From positions 1,598,501 to 1,662,500 of the forward strand of contig CP058414.1 in NCBI GenBank assembly GCA_013391845.1: a DNA stretch of 64,000 nucleotides. The letters run 5' to 3'. This DNA comes from Pseudoalteromonas shioyasakiensis. Its GTDB lineage: Bacteria > Pseudomonadota > Gammaproteobacteria > Enterobacterales > Alteromonadaceae. The notes below the pieces were generated by a model. It was not told the DNA's origin. It saw only the letters and a program-made list of their open reading frames with translations, and made no database searches. How positions within the stretch are numbered: position 1 is the stretch's first letter; every line of letters begins with the position of its first letter. Shown piece after piece: positions 15,881-24,373 of the stretch. Position numbers and translations under genes: made by a program.

Positions 15881-17530
15881 TTAATCGTAAAGATTTTTTA
15901 ATTCAGTGTCATTACTTGTCGATTGAGTGTGCTTTGTTGCTTGGCTTAGCAAGTTTACAATTAAACTTAAATCAACTTGTTCATCTGCTGAACTATAAAG
16001 TTTAGTGCGTAATTTAGCAATTTCATCATTAAGTTGTGTGTTTTTGAGTGATGCGAGTAAATACTCAATGGCCGCTACATTCTTACCTGTGTACTGTTTT
16101 GCATAGAGGTTTAATGCGTTATAAAACGCTGAGCTATTGTTCTGTTTTGCAAACAGCTTTAACTCATTTAATGACACGGATGTAACACTCTTAGATAATG
16201 CTTTAGGCGTTGATTGTTGAGGGCGCTTTTTAATGTAAAGCACTAAGGTGACTAACCAAAGTCCATAGCCGACAACTGCCACGACAATAAGCCACATTGG
16301 CGTCGTGACTTGCGTAACGGTTTGCACATTAGTTGGCGTATGACTCAGCTCATTAGAGCTTGCTGTTTGCGGCTCTGCGATAGCAGGGGCTGTTGGTGTG
16401 AGTGGATTTGTACTTGGCACAACTGTTAATGTTCGAGCAGGTATTGTCGCGTAGCTAATACGATTGATTTTGGTATTAAACCAAGGCAGCTTTATTTCAG
16501 GCAATGTATAAGTGCCTGGTGTTTGCGGTAATAAAGCATAAGAAGCCGTTTGTTGTGAAATAACACGGCCATCACGTACCAGATGATTACTCTCTTTTTC
16601 ATCAGGGTAACTTCTAAAACCTTGCACCTGCGGCATATCGATATCAGGAAGTTGCTCTTTAGTAACCCCCAATGCGGTTAAGGTGATAGTTCGAGTGATC
16701 GGCGTACCGACTTCCACGGTGTCATCTTTTGGTTGCCATTGCTCATCAAGGTTAACCAATTCACTCGGTAACCAAGCACCTGAGTAGTTTTCTGGAATTG
16801 GCTTGATTTCAATATCGACATCTTCGCCCATTGCTGAAACAGCCATTTGTCGGTAATTTTGACGAATACGGCCATTGAATACTGGGGCTGTGATGGTATT
16901 CACGCCACTTTTTTGTGGTTGCACTAAATACTCACGGGTGATCACTAAATAGCGTTTTCCATCAATTAACTCATAGTCTTCAGATTGCTTGTTAATTGGA
17001 GTTAGCTCAGCGTTTTCCATTTCTGGTGTGGTTAAGTTGCCATCAAGCAGTTCTTTGTTGTTGTCTAAATACAATTTAACCGTATAAACACCGGCTTCTT
17101 GCACGTATAAGCTAGTTGGCTTGATGCTTGTTTTAATGAAGGCTTCTTTATTTTGCTCAGAGGTTTGGCTGCGCTTAGCCACCGTTAGCTCAATCGGTTT
17201 TGAACTGACACCAGCAACGGTAAAAGCAGGAATGGTATAAGTGCCTTCTTTGCGGGTCATCAGTTTTACAGACCAGTTAGTTTGCTTACTGATTTCACCA
17301 TTAATAATGTTGGTACGCGAGCTTACACTGGTAGGCCCTACAACAAAGTCTTTTAATAACACTGAAGTGTCGGGTTGTTCGCTGTTAATAGAGTCGTCTG
17401 CTGAGATGGTTAAAACAAAAAACTCACCGGCAAGGACTGGGTTTTTATCAACACTTGCCTGTAGCTGGGTGGCAGCCCAAAGCGGCGCTGCCGCGATTAG
17501 CAATAAACAACATAATAATCGCATTACCAT
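15881..17530 (-). CDS. BatD family protein
   Basis: A 549-residue envelope protein. A signal peptide (about 1-20; cleavage near LWAA) is followed by a large extracytoplasmic beta-rich region of Ig-like repeats with BatD motifs (ASVDKNPVLAGEFFVLTI; YTVKLYLDNN), one transmembrane helix (about 412-434; MWLIVVAVVGYGLWLVTLVL) and a short cytoplasmic tail. BatD belongs to the Bat (Bacteroides aerotolerance) group, whose molecular role is unsettled and probably concerns the envelope or chaperone action. It overlaps the preceding batB/C gene by seven bases and is the last gene of the operon. Confidence 0.87.
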   Translation of the reverse strand: MVMRLLCCLLLIAAAPLWAATQLQASVDKNPVLAGEFFVLTISADDSINSEQPDTSVLLKDFVVGPTSVSSRTNIINGEISKQTNWSVKLMTRKEGTYTIPAFTVAGVSSKPIELTVAKRSQTSEQNKEAFIKTSIKPTSLYVQEAGVYTVKLYLDNNKELLDGNLTTPEMENAELTPINKQSEDYELIDGKRYLVITREYLVQPQKSGVNTITAPVFNGRIRQNYRQMAVSAMGEDVDIEIKPIPENYSGAWLPSELVNLDEQWQPKDDTVEVGTPITRTITLTALGVTKEQLPDIDMPQVQGFRSYPDEKESNHLVRDGRVISQQTASYALLPQTPGTYTLPEIKLPWFNTKINRISYATIPARTLTVVPSTNPLTPTAPAIAEPQTASSNELSHTPTNVQTVTQVTTPMWLIVVAVVGYGLWLVTLVLYIKKRPQQSTPKALSKSVTSVSLNELKLFAKQNNSSAFYNALNLYAKQYTGKNVAAIEYLLASLKNTQLNDEIAKLRTKLYSSADEQVDLSLIVNLLSQATKHTQSTSNDTELKNLYD

Positions 17531-19398
17531 GATTTTTCGGCTCCTCGTGGACGACGTTGATAGTTTCGTTTTTGTGCTTCTAATTGCATTTTATTTCTTA
17601 ATAAGATCGCAGGATCATCGGGAACTTTACGCAGCAATTGATTAAGTTGCTGGGCTTTTTCTTTCTCTTCATTAGTCAGCTCAGCAGCTTGTGCCTGCAT
17701 AGCCTGTTGCTCTGCTTGCTGTTTAGCTTGTTCATCGCTTTGCGATGGCTCTGGCTGGGCATCTTGTTGCTCAGGAGATTGCTCTGGCTTTTGCTCACCT
17801 GATTGTGGCGACTTTTCTGATTCAGATTGCATTTCAGGTTTGTTTTGTTGATCACTTTCAGAGTCACTTTGCTCACCTTTTTGATCTGACTGTTCGCCTT
17901 GCTCTGAGGGTTGTTGGCCATCTTGCTGCTCACTTTGCTCAGAGTTATCGCCTTGCTGGGAGTTTTCACCCTGTTGCTTTTGCTGGTTATCTTGCTGACC
18001 ATCGGAGTTTTGTTGATCAGTGTTTTGCTGTTGATCTTGTTGCTGCTGTTGCTCTTGCTGCTGCATTAACTGTTCAACAAGGGCTTGGTTTTCTTTTGCT
18101 TCAGTGAAGTCATTTTTAAGCTGTTGGGCTTTCTTATAAGCTTCTATTGCTTGCTCTAGTTCACCTGCCTTTGCAAGGGCATTGCCATAGTTGTACAAAC
18201 CCGTCGCAGATTTATCTTCACTAAACGCATCCATGGCAGCTTGGTAATTACCTTGCTGATAAAGGGCTGCGCCTTTTAATTGCGTGTTTTCAGCTTGGGC
18301 GGCTTGTTCAAATTGATTTTGCTGATAGGCATCGAGAGCGCGTTGGTCTTGGTTTTTAAACACCTCTGGTAACTCGGCGGCGTAAACCTGTTGCTGAGGT
18401 AATAGCATAACGAACAAAAAGCCAAGTACTAGGCTGCTTCGGCGAATTAAAAAGAGCGCTAATGGTAGTAAAATAACAAGACCGTATATACCAGCATCAA
18501 CACGCCATAACGCTTGGCTTTGTTTCTCGTCTTTGAGTACTTCAGCATTGGCTGTTGGGGCAAATGTTTGAATATCTTGATTACTGGTTTGATAAAGTGC
18601 AAATTTGCCACCGCTGTTGCGCGCTAAAGCACTTAAGCGACTGATATTTAGCGTCGGAATAACAATCTGTCCTTGCGAATCTTTTAAAAAGCCACCTTCA
18701 GGTAACTTAATAGGCGCACCTTGCTCCGTGCCGACGCCATAGACATTCAAGCGATAACTCGACTGAGCGGTAAAGCGACTAATATCTTCTTGATCAAGGC
18801 TATCAACCCCATCGGTAACTAAAATAATATCACCATCTAAATAGCCTGCTTGTTTAAGTAAATCGTCGGCTTTTTCTAGGCCTTCAATAACATTTGAACC
18901 TTTGCTCGGCATGATATCTGGGCTTAGGCTTGGGATGAGGTTAGCTAAGGTGCTGGCGTCATTGGTTAGCGGTGAAATGGTAAATGCAGAACCTGCATAA
19001 GCAACCAATGCCGTATCACCTTCTTTGAAAAGTTCAATCATATCAAGTGCTTTAAAGCGAGCTTGAACTAATCTATTTGGTGCGATGTCGGTACTGAACA
19101 TTGAGTACGACATATCCATCACAATAACCCGTGCGTTTTTCGCTTGAAACACTGGGACTTGTTTTTTCTCGAAGCTTGGACCTGCTGCAAACACAATGGC
19201 TAGCAAGGTAAAAATAGCAACTAGCCAAAGCGGTTGGCTTTGCTTTTTATGATTGTCGCTCATTACAAACTGCGCCAAATGGGGGGCAATTAAATCAGCT
19301 GGGGCGTTCTTTTTATTGCGTACTAACAACACACTAAAAATAATCAGTGCGGGGAGCAATAACCAAAGTAGTGCAGGGCGAATAAATTCAAAATCCAT
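17524..19398 (-). CDS. BatB-BatC fusion: VWA domain, TPR and Gln-rich tail
   Basis: A 624-residue membrane protein. Two N-terminal helices (about 7-25 and 55-75) are followed by a von Willebrand A domain (about 90-290) with a MIDAS-type DMSYSMFSTD motif, a third helix (about 305-325), a second hydrophobic, signal-like stretch (about 327-345), TPR repeats (about 350-430) and a very Gln/Glu/Ser-rich low-complexity region (about 435-580). The VWA half corresponds to BatB and the TPR half to BatC, which are separate genes in Bacteroides. Interaction with BatA and BatD at the membrane is expected. The Gln-rich region suggests a flexible linker. It lies two bases after batA. Confidence 0.88.
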   Translation of the reverse strand: MDFEFIRPALLWLLLPALIIFSVLLVRNKKNAPADLIAPHLAQFVMSDNHKKQSQPLWLVAIFTLLAIVFAAGPSFEKKQVPVFQAKNARVIVMDMSYSMFSTDIAPNRLVQARFKALDMIELFKEGDTALVAYAGSAFTISPLTNDASTLANLIPSLSPDIMPSKGSNVIEGLEKADDLLKQAGYLDGDIILVTDGVDSLDQEDISRFTAQSSYRLNVYGVGTEQGAPIKLPEGGFLKDSQGQIVIPTLNISRLSALARNSGGKFALYQTSNQDIQTFAPTANAEVLKDEKQSQALWRVDAGIYGLVILLPLALFLIRRSSLVLGFLFVMLLPQQQVYAAELPEVFKNQDQRALDAYQQNQFEQAAQAENTQLKGAALYQQGNYQAAMDAFSEDKSATGLYNYGNALAKAGELEQAIEAYKKAQQLKNDFTEAKENQALVEQLMQQQEQQQQQDQQQNTDQQNSDGQQDNQQKQQGENSQQGDNSEQSEQQDGQQPSEQGEQSDQKGEQSDSESDQQNKPEMQSESEKSPQSGEQKPEQSPEQQDAQPEPSQSDEQAKQQAEQQAMQAQAAELTNEEKEKAQQLNQLLRKVPDDPAILLRNKMQLEAQKRNYQRRPRGAEKSW

Positions 19399-19399
19399 A

Positions 19400-20386
19400 C
19401 TAGCTCTCCTGCTTAAGTTGGCGAATAAAACTTACTAATATTGTTAAGCTGATTAAGCCTAGCGCCACAAGCAGTGGAATATAAAACAATGAAATTTGTG
19501 GACGGAACGTCTGCTCATCGCTACTGATAGGCTCAAGTTTATCGAGCTCCTGATAAATTTGCTGCAAGCCAGCCACATCTTTTGCACGAAAATATAAGCC
19601 GCCAGTTTGTTCTGCAATACGTTTTAGTAAGCTTTCATCTAAGTTACCGCCACTCATTCCACCCATATTGAATAAGCTAAAACCACGCGGGTTATCGGAG
19701 CCAACACCTATGGTATAAACCTTGATGCCTTCTTCACGTGCTAACAGTAGTGCATCTTCTGGGTCAAGGTTACCTGCGGTGTTTTGACCATCAGTTAATA
19801 GCACTACGATACGGTTACTTTCATCTTTGTTAGCAAAGCGTTTTACTGACAAACCTAATGCATCTCCGATAGCTGTTGCTCGACCAACTAGACCGATTTG
19901 CGCCTCGCTCAGCATTTGGCTCACGGTTTTAACATCACGCGTAAGAGGTGTTTGTAAAAATGCGGTGTCGCCAAATAAAATGAGACCAAGGCGGTCGCCT
20001 TGACGTTGCTCAATAAAGTCACTCAGTACCGCTTTTACCATAGTTAGCCTGTCGACATACTGGTTTTGATAGGCCATATCTTGTTCTGTCATAGAACCAG
20101 ATAAATCTACTGCAAGCATGATATCGCGGCCTTCATTGGGCAAGGTGATGGGGTCATCAAGCCAAGTCGGGTTTGCGATAGCAATAACTAATAATCCCCA
20201 TACTGCCCATTCGAGCAAAGATACTTTACGACTATGTTGCTGCACCGCTTGATTATTCAAACCAAGCTTAGCAAAGCCAGGAATACGCAACCGTAATTGC
20301 CCTTGTTGCTTTAACGGCATAAAGCGACTTAAAAGCCAAGGTAGGGGTAAAAGCACAAAACACCATGGCCAACTAAACTCAAACAT
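19400..20386 (-). CDS. BatA-like VWA-domain membrane protein
   Basis: A 328-residue protein with N-terminal helices (about 6-22 and 53-70), a VWA domain (about 85-285) with an intact MIDAS motif DLSGSMTEQD and a distal TDGQN, and a C-terminal helix (about 300-322). The start at 20386 gives MFEFSWPWCFVLLPLPWLL, the usual BatA opening; the longer frame overlaps the previous gene too far. It overlaps the DUF4381 gene by eight bases. The metal-binding residues suggest ligand binding by the VWA domain, in partnership with MoxR ATPase action. Confidence 0.9.
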   Translation of the reverse strand: MFEFSWPWCFVLLPLPWLLSRFMPLKQQGQLRLRIPGFAKLGLNNQAVQQHSRKVSLLEWAVWGLLVIAIANPTWLDDPITLPNEGRDIMLAVDLSGSMTEQDMAYQNQYVDRLTMVKAVLSDFIEQRQGDRLGLILFGDTAFLQTPLTRDVKTVSQMLSEAQIGLVGRATAIGDALGLSVKRFANKDESNRIVVLLTDGQNTAGNLDPEDALLLAREEGIKVYTIGVGSDNPRGFSLFNMGGMSGGNLDESLLKRIAEQTGGLYFRAKDVAGLQQIYQELDKLEPISSDEQTFRPQISLFYIPLLVALGLISLTILVSFIRQLKQES

Positions 20387-20819
20387 TAATTGGCTCCTTG
20401 AGTTTAAAGTTGCGAATGGCACTGCGTAATTTAGCTGCAAGTTCAGCATTATTACTTTGCTGCTGATAAAGCGGCATCAACTCGTCGTAACTAAAGTTAT
20501 CGCCACTTAGCTTAGATAAATTTTCAGACCACTTTGCCAAAGGCTGAGAGGCAAGTTGACTGCTGTAATAATGACGGGTTAAACGTTTTAAAATAATGTG
20601 TAGCTCTTGTGCATCATCATCACTAAGGGTTTTACTTAATTTAATGGCTTGTTTCTTGGCTTTTTTGAACTGTTTGTTTTTATATAAAAGCACTAAGCCG
20701 ATAATTAATAACGAACCAACTAAGGCGATGATCAGCCACCAAATTGGAGCAAGTGGCCACCATGCAACCTCGGTCGGTGCAATGACATCATGTAAGCCAT
20801 CTAGCGGATTTTTTTGCAT
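20379..20819 (-). CDS. DUF4381 family membrane protein
   Basis: A 146-residue protein with one transmembrane helix (about 24-46; PIWWLIIALVGSLLIIGLVLL) after a short N-terminus containing the family-like LHDVIAPTEVAWWPLAP, then a Lys-rich helical cytoplasmic domain. DUF4381 proteins are found almost only between DUF58 and VWA genes in MoxR operons, as here. The function is unknown. Spacing is two bases after DUF58, with an overlap into batA, so it is clearly one transcription unit. Confidence 0.85.
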   Translation of the reverse strand: MQKNPLDGLHDVIAPTEVAWWPLAPIWWLIIALVGSLLIIGLVLLYKNKQFKKAKKQAIKLSKTLSDDDAQELHIILKRLTRHYYSSQLASQPLAKWSENLSKLSGDNFSYDELMPLYQQQSNNAELAAKLRSAIRNFKLKEPINV

Positions 20820-20821
20820 TG

Positions 20822-21766
20822 TTACTTTCTCACTAATTGCAGCTCAAGTGGAGTGGCTGCACTGAATGAAATTAAACTAAGCCCAGATTTTTGTAGGCGC
20901 TTTAACCTATTAGAAAAAGACTCTTCAGCAGATTTAGCGAAGCGCTCGCGAAATTGCTTGTCCATTAATGGTAAAGCAAGATCTTGTCCATTTGCAGACA
21001 CAGTTACTGTTTGTTTAAAAGCAGGTAACTGATGTTCAAATGGGTCACTAATATGGCAACCAACCAACTCACAGTGTCTGCTCAGCATTTCAAGTTGTTT
21101 AAAGCTCGCTTCATCAAGGGCACTAAAATCAGAAACGATATAAACTAGGCTACCGGGTTTAGCCAAATGGTTAAGGCGTTTTAGGTTTTCACTAAATAGG
21201 CTGTTGGTTGTTTTGTCGATATTATTGAGCGCTTGGTTGTGAATATCACATAAGTTGTGACAGAGCTTTAACACCGCCTTTTCGCGTGACGTAGGCTTTA
21301 ATTCGTGATGACTATGTTGATTAAACACCAGACCACCAATGCGGTCACCTCTTTGACACGCCGACCAAGCAACTAATGCGCTAATATGCGCTGCTTGCAC
21401 CGATTTTAACAGTAACTTTGAGCCAAACAGCATCGAGTTAGAAAAGTCGGTAAATACAAAAACAGGGCGTTCTTTTTCTTCTTGAAACAGTTTAGTGTGG
21501 GTTTCGCCTGTACGGGCGGTAACACGCCAGTCGATAGAGCGTATGTCATCACCAGCTTGATAATGACGCACTTCAGCAAACTCCATCCCGCGACCTTTAT
21601 GTGGCGCAAGGTATTGCCCAGCTAAACTGTTTTTGATTTTTACTTTGGGCGCAAGTTCTAGTAAACGAGCTTTGGCTTTGTAATACATCAACTCTTTGAG
21701 TGATAAATTGACGCCTTGACTATGGCTCGTTGCTAACCACGCCGCTGTATCAAATTGGCTCGACAT
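20822..21766 (-). CDS. DUF58 domain protein (MoxR partner)
   Basis: A 314-residue soluble protein of the DUF58 family. It carries the signature GRGMEFAEVRHYQAGDDIRS followed by DWRVTARTGE and a VWA-like fold with FVFTDFSNSM. DUF58 proteins accompany MoxR AAA+ ATPases and are thought to be their adaptors or substrates. It starts three bases after the moxR stop. No transmembrane helices are present, unlike the DUF58 copy at 33816, which has an N-terminal hydrophobic hairpin. Confidence 0.88.
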   Translation of the reverse strand: MSSQFDTAAWLATSHSQGVNLSLKELMYYKAKARLLELAPKVKIKNSLAGQYLAPHKGRGMEFAEVRHYQAGDDIRSIDWRVTARTGETHTKLFQEEKERPVFVFTDFSNSMLFGSKLLLKSVQAAHISALVAWSACQRGDRIGGLVFNQHSHHELKPTSREKAVLKLCHNLCDIHNQALNNIDKTTNSLFSENLKRLNHLAKPGSLVYIVSDFSALDEASFKQLEMLSRHCELVGCHISDPFEHQLPAFKQTVTVSANGQDLALPLMDKQFRERFAKSAEESFSNRLKRLQKSGLSLISFSAATPLELQLVRK

Positions 21767-21769
21767 AGC

Positions 21770-22726
21770 TTATGGCACTGCTACCAATTCTAAAATACGG
21801 CTGATCACGTCATCTTTACTGATGCCATCGGCCTGCGCTTCGTAGCTTAAAATGATACGGTGACGTAACACATTATGCAGCACCGCTTGGATATCATCTG
21901 GGGCTACAAAATCACGGCCTTCAAGCCAAGCATGAGCTCGTGCGCATTTATCAAGGGCAATGGTTGCACGCGGGCTTGCGCCATATTCAATCCAGCGGCC
22001 AAGTTGCTCATCAAGCTCTGAAGCTTCACGGGTTGCAACAATTAATTGCACTAGGTACTTTTCAAGTGGCTCAGCTAAGTACAAGCCTAAAATAGCTTTA
22101 CGCGCAGCAAAAAGTTCACTTTGACTAATTTGTTGTGTCTCTGCTTGCTTATCAGAAATAGCCTCGCCACGGGTTAGGCGTAGGATATCTAATTCGTGTT
22201 CAGCACCCGGGTAATCAATGCTCAAATGCAATAAGAAGCGGTCAAGCTGTGCTTCTGGTAGTGGATAAGTGCCTTCTTGCTCTAGCGGGTTTTGGGTTGC
22301 CATAACCATAAATAGATCAGACAGTGGATAAGTGTTTTTACCAACCGTTACTTGGCGTTCAGCCATGGCTTCGAGTAGCGCAGATTGTACTTTAGCAGGG
22401 GCACGGTTAATTTCGTCAGCCAAAATTAGGTTATGAAATAACGGTCCTTTTTCAAATACAAATTCACTGGTTTGCTGACGATATATATCGGTACCTGTGA
22501 CATCCGCAGGTAATAAGTCTGGGGTAAACTGAACACGTTGGAAGCTACCTTCAACCCCTTTTGCTAAGGCATTGACTGCACGGGTCTTTGCAAGACCTGG
22601 AGGGCCTTCTACTAATAAATGGCCATCTGCCAAAATCGCGATTAACAGTGCTTGGGTTAATTGTGGTTGGCCGATAATTTGCGTGTCTAAGTATGATTTT
22701 AATTGTGAAAATGCGTTAACTGCCAT
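21770..22726 (-). CDS. MoxR-family AAA+ ATPase
   Basis: A 318-residue AAA+ ATPase that leads the Bat operon. Walker A is VEGPPGLAKT (about 36-45), Walker B is LILADEINRAPAKVQSALLE (about 98-117), sensor 1 is MATQNPLEQEGTYPLPEAQ, and an arginine-rich C-terminal lid follows. MoxR ATPases work as chaperones in metal or cofactor insertion, or in assembly of complexes, with VWA proteins. Five downstream genes follow with overlaps or gaps of at most three bases. A second MoxR with a different gene set lies at 32836. Confidence 0.92.
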   Translation of the reverse strand: MAVNAFSQLKSYLDTQIIGQPQLTQALLIAILADGHLLVEGPPGLAKTRAVNALAKGVEGSFQRVQFTPDLLPADVTGTDIYRQQTSEFVFEKGPLFHNLILADEINRAPAKVQSALLEAMAERQVTVGKNTYPLSDLFMVMATQNPLEQEGTYPLPEAQLDRFLLHLSIDYPGAEHELDILRLTRGEAISDKQAETQQISQSELFAARKAILGLYLAEPLEKYLVQLIVATREASELDEQLGRWIEYGASPRATIALDKCARAHAWLEGRDFVAPDDIQAVLHNVLRHRIILSYEAQADGISKDDVISRILELVAVP

Positions 22727-23062
22727 AATAAAAAGACTGTCCTAAAAGCGTGAGTCAAAAATTGTTTTTGCTATGCGCCAATGCGTTATATTCAGTACCG
22801 ATAAATTCTTTACGCGGTACCGTGGTGGGGCGCTATTAACAAGTTATAAGGATTCAAAAGTTATAACACAAGTGTTAGACACAAAATCCTCAAATAGTTC
22901 GTTATTTTTTAAGGATTTTTAGCCTACCATATAAATACAGTGTTTTTTTGTAAATAGGCCAAAAAAAGCCTATGGTTGAAAACTTAATATTGGCATTCGT
23001 ACACGGGTTGTTTTAGAATCAGGAAAAACAAACAGGTCAGACCTGTCAGCGGGAGAGCATAA
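22727..23062. other. Divergent intergenic region between moxR and fadI
   Basis: These 336 bases hold no credible gene. They contain a FadR-like operator at 23031-23047 and an inverted repeat, ATAGGC/GCCTAT (22954-22973), around an A-rich loop. A TTGAAA at 22976 could be a -35 for fadI, but the matching -10 is poor. I see no convincing moxR promoter. Confidence 0.45.
23031..23047. promoter_or_regulatory. FadR-like operator of fadIJ
   Basis: The sequence AACAGGTCAGACCTGTC holds the perfect palindrome ACAGGTC-A-GACCTGT. It fits the FadR operator pattern (core GGTCnGACC, flanked by CT or CA and AG or TG). It ends 15 bases before the fadI start codon, where a bound repressor would block initiation or elongation. 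FadR repression of beta-oxidation genes, relieved by long-chain acyl-CoA, is established in Enterobacteria and Vibrio; its use here is inferred. Confidence 0.75.
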
Positions 23063-24373
23063 ATGTCTGAGCAAAATATACTTAAAACAGCAAAAGGCGA
23101 TCGTATCGCTATCGTTAGCGGCCTGCGAACGCCATTCGCAAAGCAAGCCACAGCATTTCATCATGTACCAGCCCTTGATATGGGTAAGTTAGTTGTCAAC
23201 GAAATGCTTGAACGACTTAACTTTAATAAATCTGAAATTGATCAACTTGTATTTGGTCAAGTAGTGCAAATGCCAGAAGCCCCAAATATTGCCCGTGAAA
23301 TCGTATTAGGTACGGGCATGCCTGTTTCTGTTGATGCTTATTCTGTTTCGCGTGCGTGTGCGACAAGTTTCCAAGCCATTGCTAACGTAGCCGAGTCAAT
23401 TATGGCAGGCTCAGTGCAAGTGGGTATCGCTGGTGGTGCTGACTCATCGTCTGTATTACCTATTGGTGTCAGCAAAAAATTAGCGGGTAGCCTTGTTGAT
23501 TTAAACAAAGCACGCACGCTTGGTCAGCGATTAAAGATTTTCTCAAAACTACGTCTAAAAGATTTACTTCCTGTGCCGCCAGCGGTAGCTGAGTACTCTA
23601 CAGGCTTATCTATGGGTCAAACGGCAGAGCAAATGGCTAAAACGCATAGTATTAGCCGTGAAGACCAAGATGCTTTAGCACATCGTTCTCATACTCTTGC
23701 AAGCCAAGCATGGGCTGATGGCAAACTTAAAGACGAAGTGATGACTGCGCATGTAGCGCCTTATAAGAGTTTTATTGAGCAAGATAATAACATTCGCCAT
23801 AACTCGACTGTTGAAGGCTATGCGAAATTAAAACCAGTATTTGACCGTCAACACGGTTCAGTTACAGCCGCTAATGCTACGCCACTAACTGATGGTGCTG
23901 CTGCGGTATTAATGATGAGTGAAAGTAAAGCAAAAGCATTGGGTTACAATATCTTAGGTTATGTACGTAGCTTTGCTTTCTCGGCAATCGGTGTCCATGA
24001 GGACATGCTAATGGGTCCGGCTCACTCTACGCCAATTGCTCTTGACCGTGCAGGTATTACATTAGCAGATTTAGATTTAATCGAAATGCACGAAGCATTT
24101 GCAGCGCAAACACTGGCTAATATGAAGATGTTTGCGTCAGACAAATTTGCACAAGAAAAGCTTGGTCGCAGTAAAGCGATCGGCGAAATTAACATGGACA
24201 AGTTCAATGTATTAGGTGGCTCACTAGCATACGGTCACCCATTTGCGGCAACAGGTGCACGCCTGATCACGCAAAGCTTAAATGAACTTAATCGTCGCGG
24301 TGGCGGCTTAGCGCTTACGACTGCGTGTGCAGCGGGTGGCTTAGGCGCAGCCTTTGTATTGGAGAGTGCGTAA
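23063..24373 (+). CDS. fadI: 3-ketoacyl-CoA thiolase FadI
   Basis: A 436-residue thiolase of the anaerobic-type beta-oxidation pair FadI/FadJ, cleaving 3-ketoacyl-CoA to acetyl-CoA and a shortened acyl-CoA. The acylated Cys99 lies in [12 protein letters not shown], the catalytic His in [13 protein letters not shown] and [16 protein letters not shown], and the second Cys in [12 protein letters not shown]. Length and Cys position match E. coli FadI. Its stop overlaps the fadJ start by one base (TAATG), so the two subunits are coupled. A FadR-like site overlaps the leader. Confidence 0.96.
   Translation: MSEQNILKTAKGDRIAIVSGLRTPFAKQATAFHHVPALDMGKLVVNEMLERLNFNKSEIDQLVFGQVVQMPEAPNIAREIVLGTGMPVSVDAYSVSRACATSFQAIANVAESIMAGSVQVGIAGGADSSSVLPIGVSKKLAGSLVDLNKARTLGQRLKIFSKLRLKDLLPVPPAVAEYSTGLSMGQTAEQMAKTHSISREDQDALAHRSHTLASQAWADGKLKDEVMTAHVAPYKSFIEQDNNIRHNSTVEGYAKLKPVFDRQHGSVTAANATPLTDGAAAVLMMSESKAKALGYNILGYVRSFAFSAIGVHEDMLMGPAHSTPIALDRAGITLADLDLIEMHEAFAAQTLANMKMFASDKFAQEKLGRSKAIGEINMDKFNVLGGSLAYGHPFAATGARLITQSLNELNRRGGGLALTTACAAGGLGAAFVLESA

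Noticed and set aside
18036..18066. Gln-codon repeat tract as a microsatellite of interest
   Set aside because: It is explained by the Gln-rich linker of BatB/C and is not a perfect long repeat.
17676..18107. Frames on both strands inside the batB/C Gln-rich region
   Set aside because: They are by-products of the repetitive CAA/CAG-rich codons; composition is biased and start contexts are poor.
22954..22973. ATAGGC/GCCTAT hairpin as a terminator for moxR or fadI
   Set aside because: It lies upstream of both divergent genes and has a short stem with an A-rich loop and no T run.
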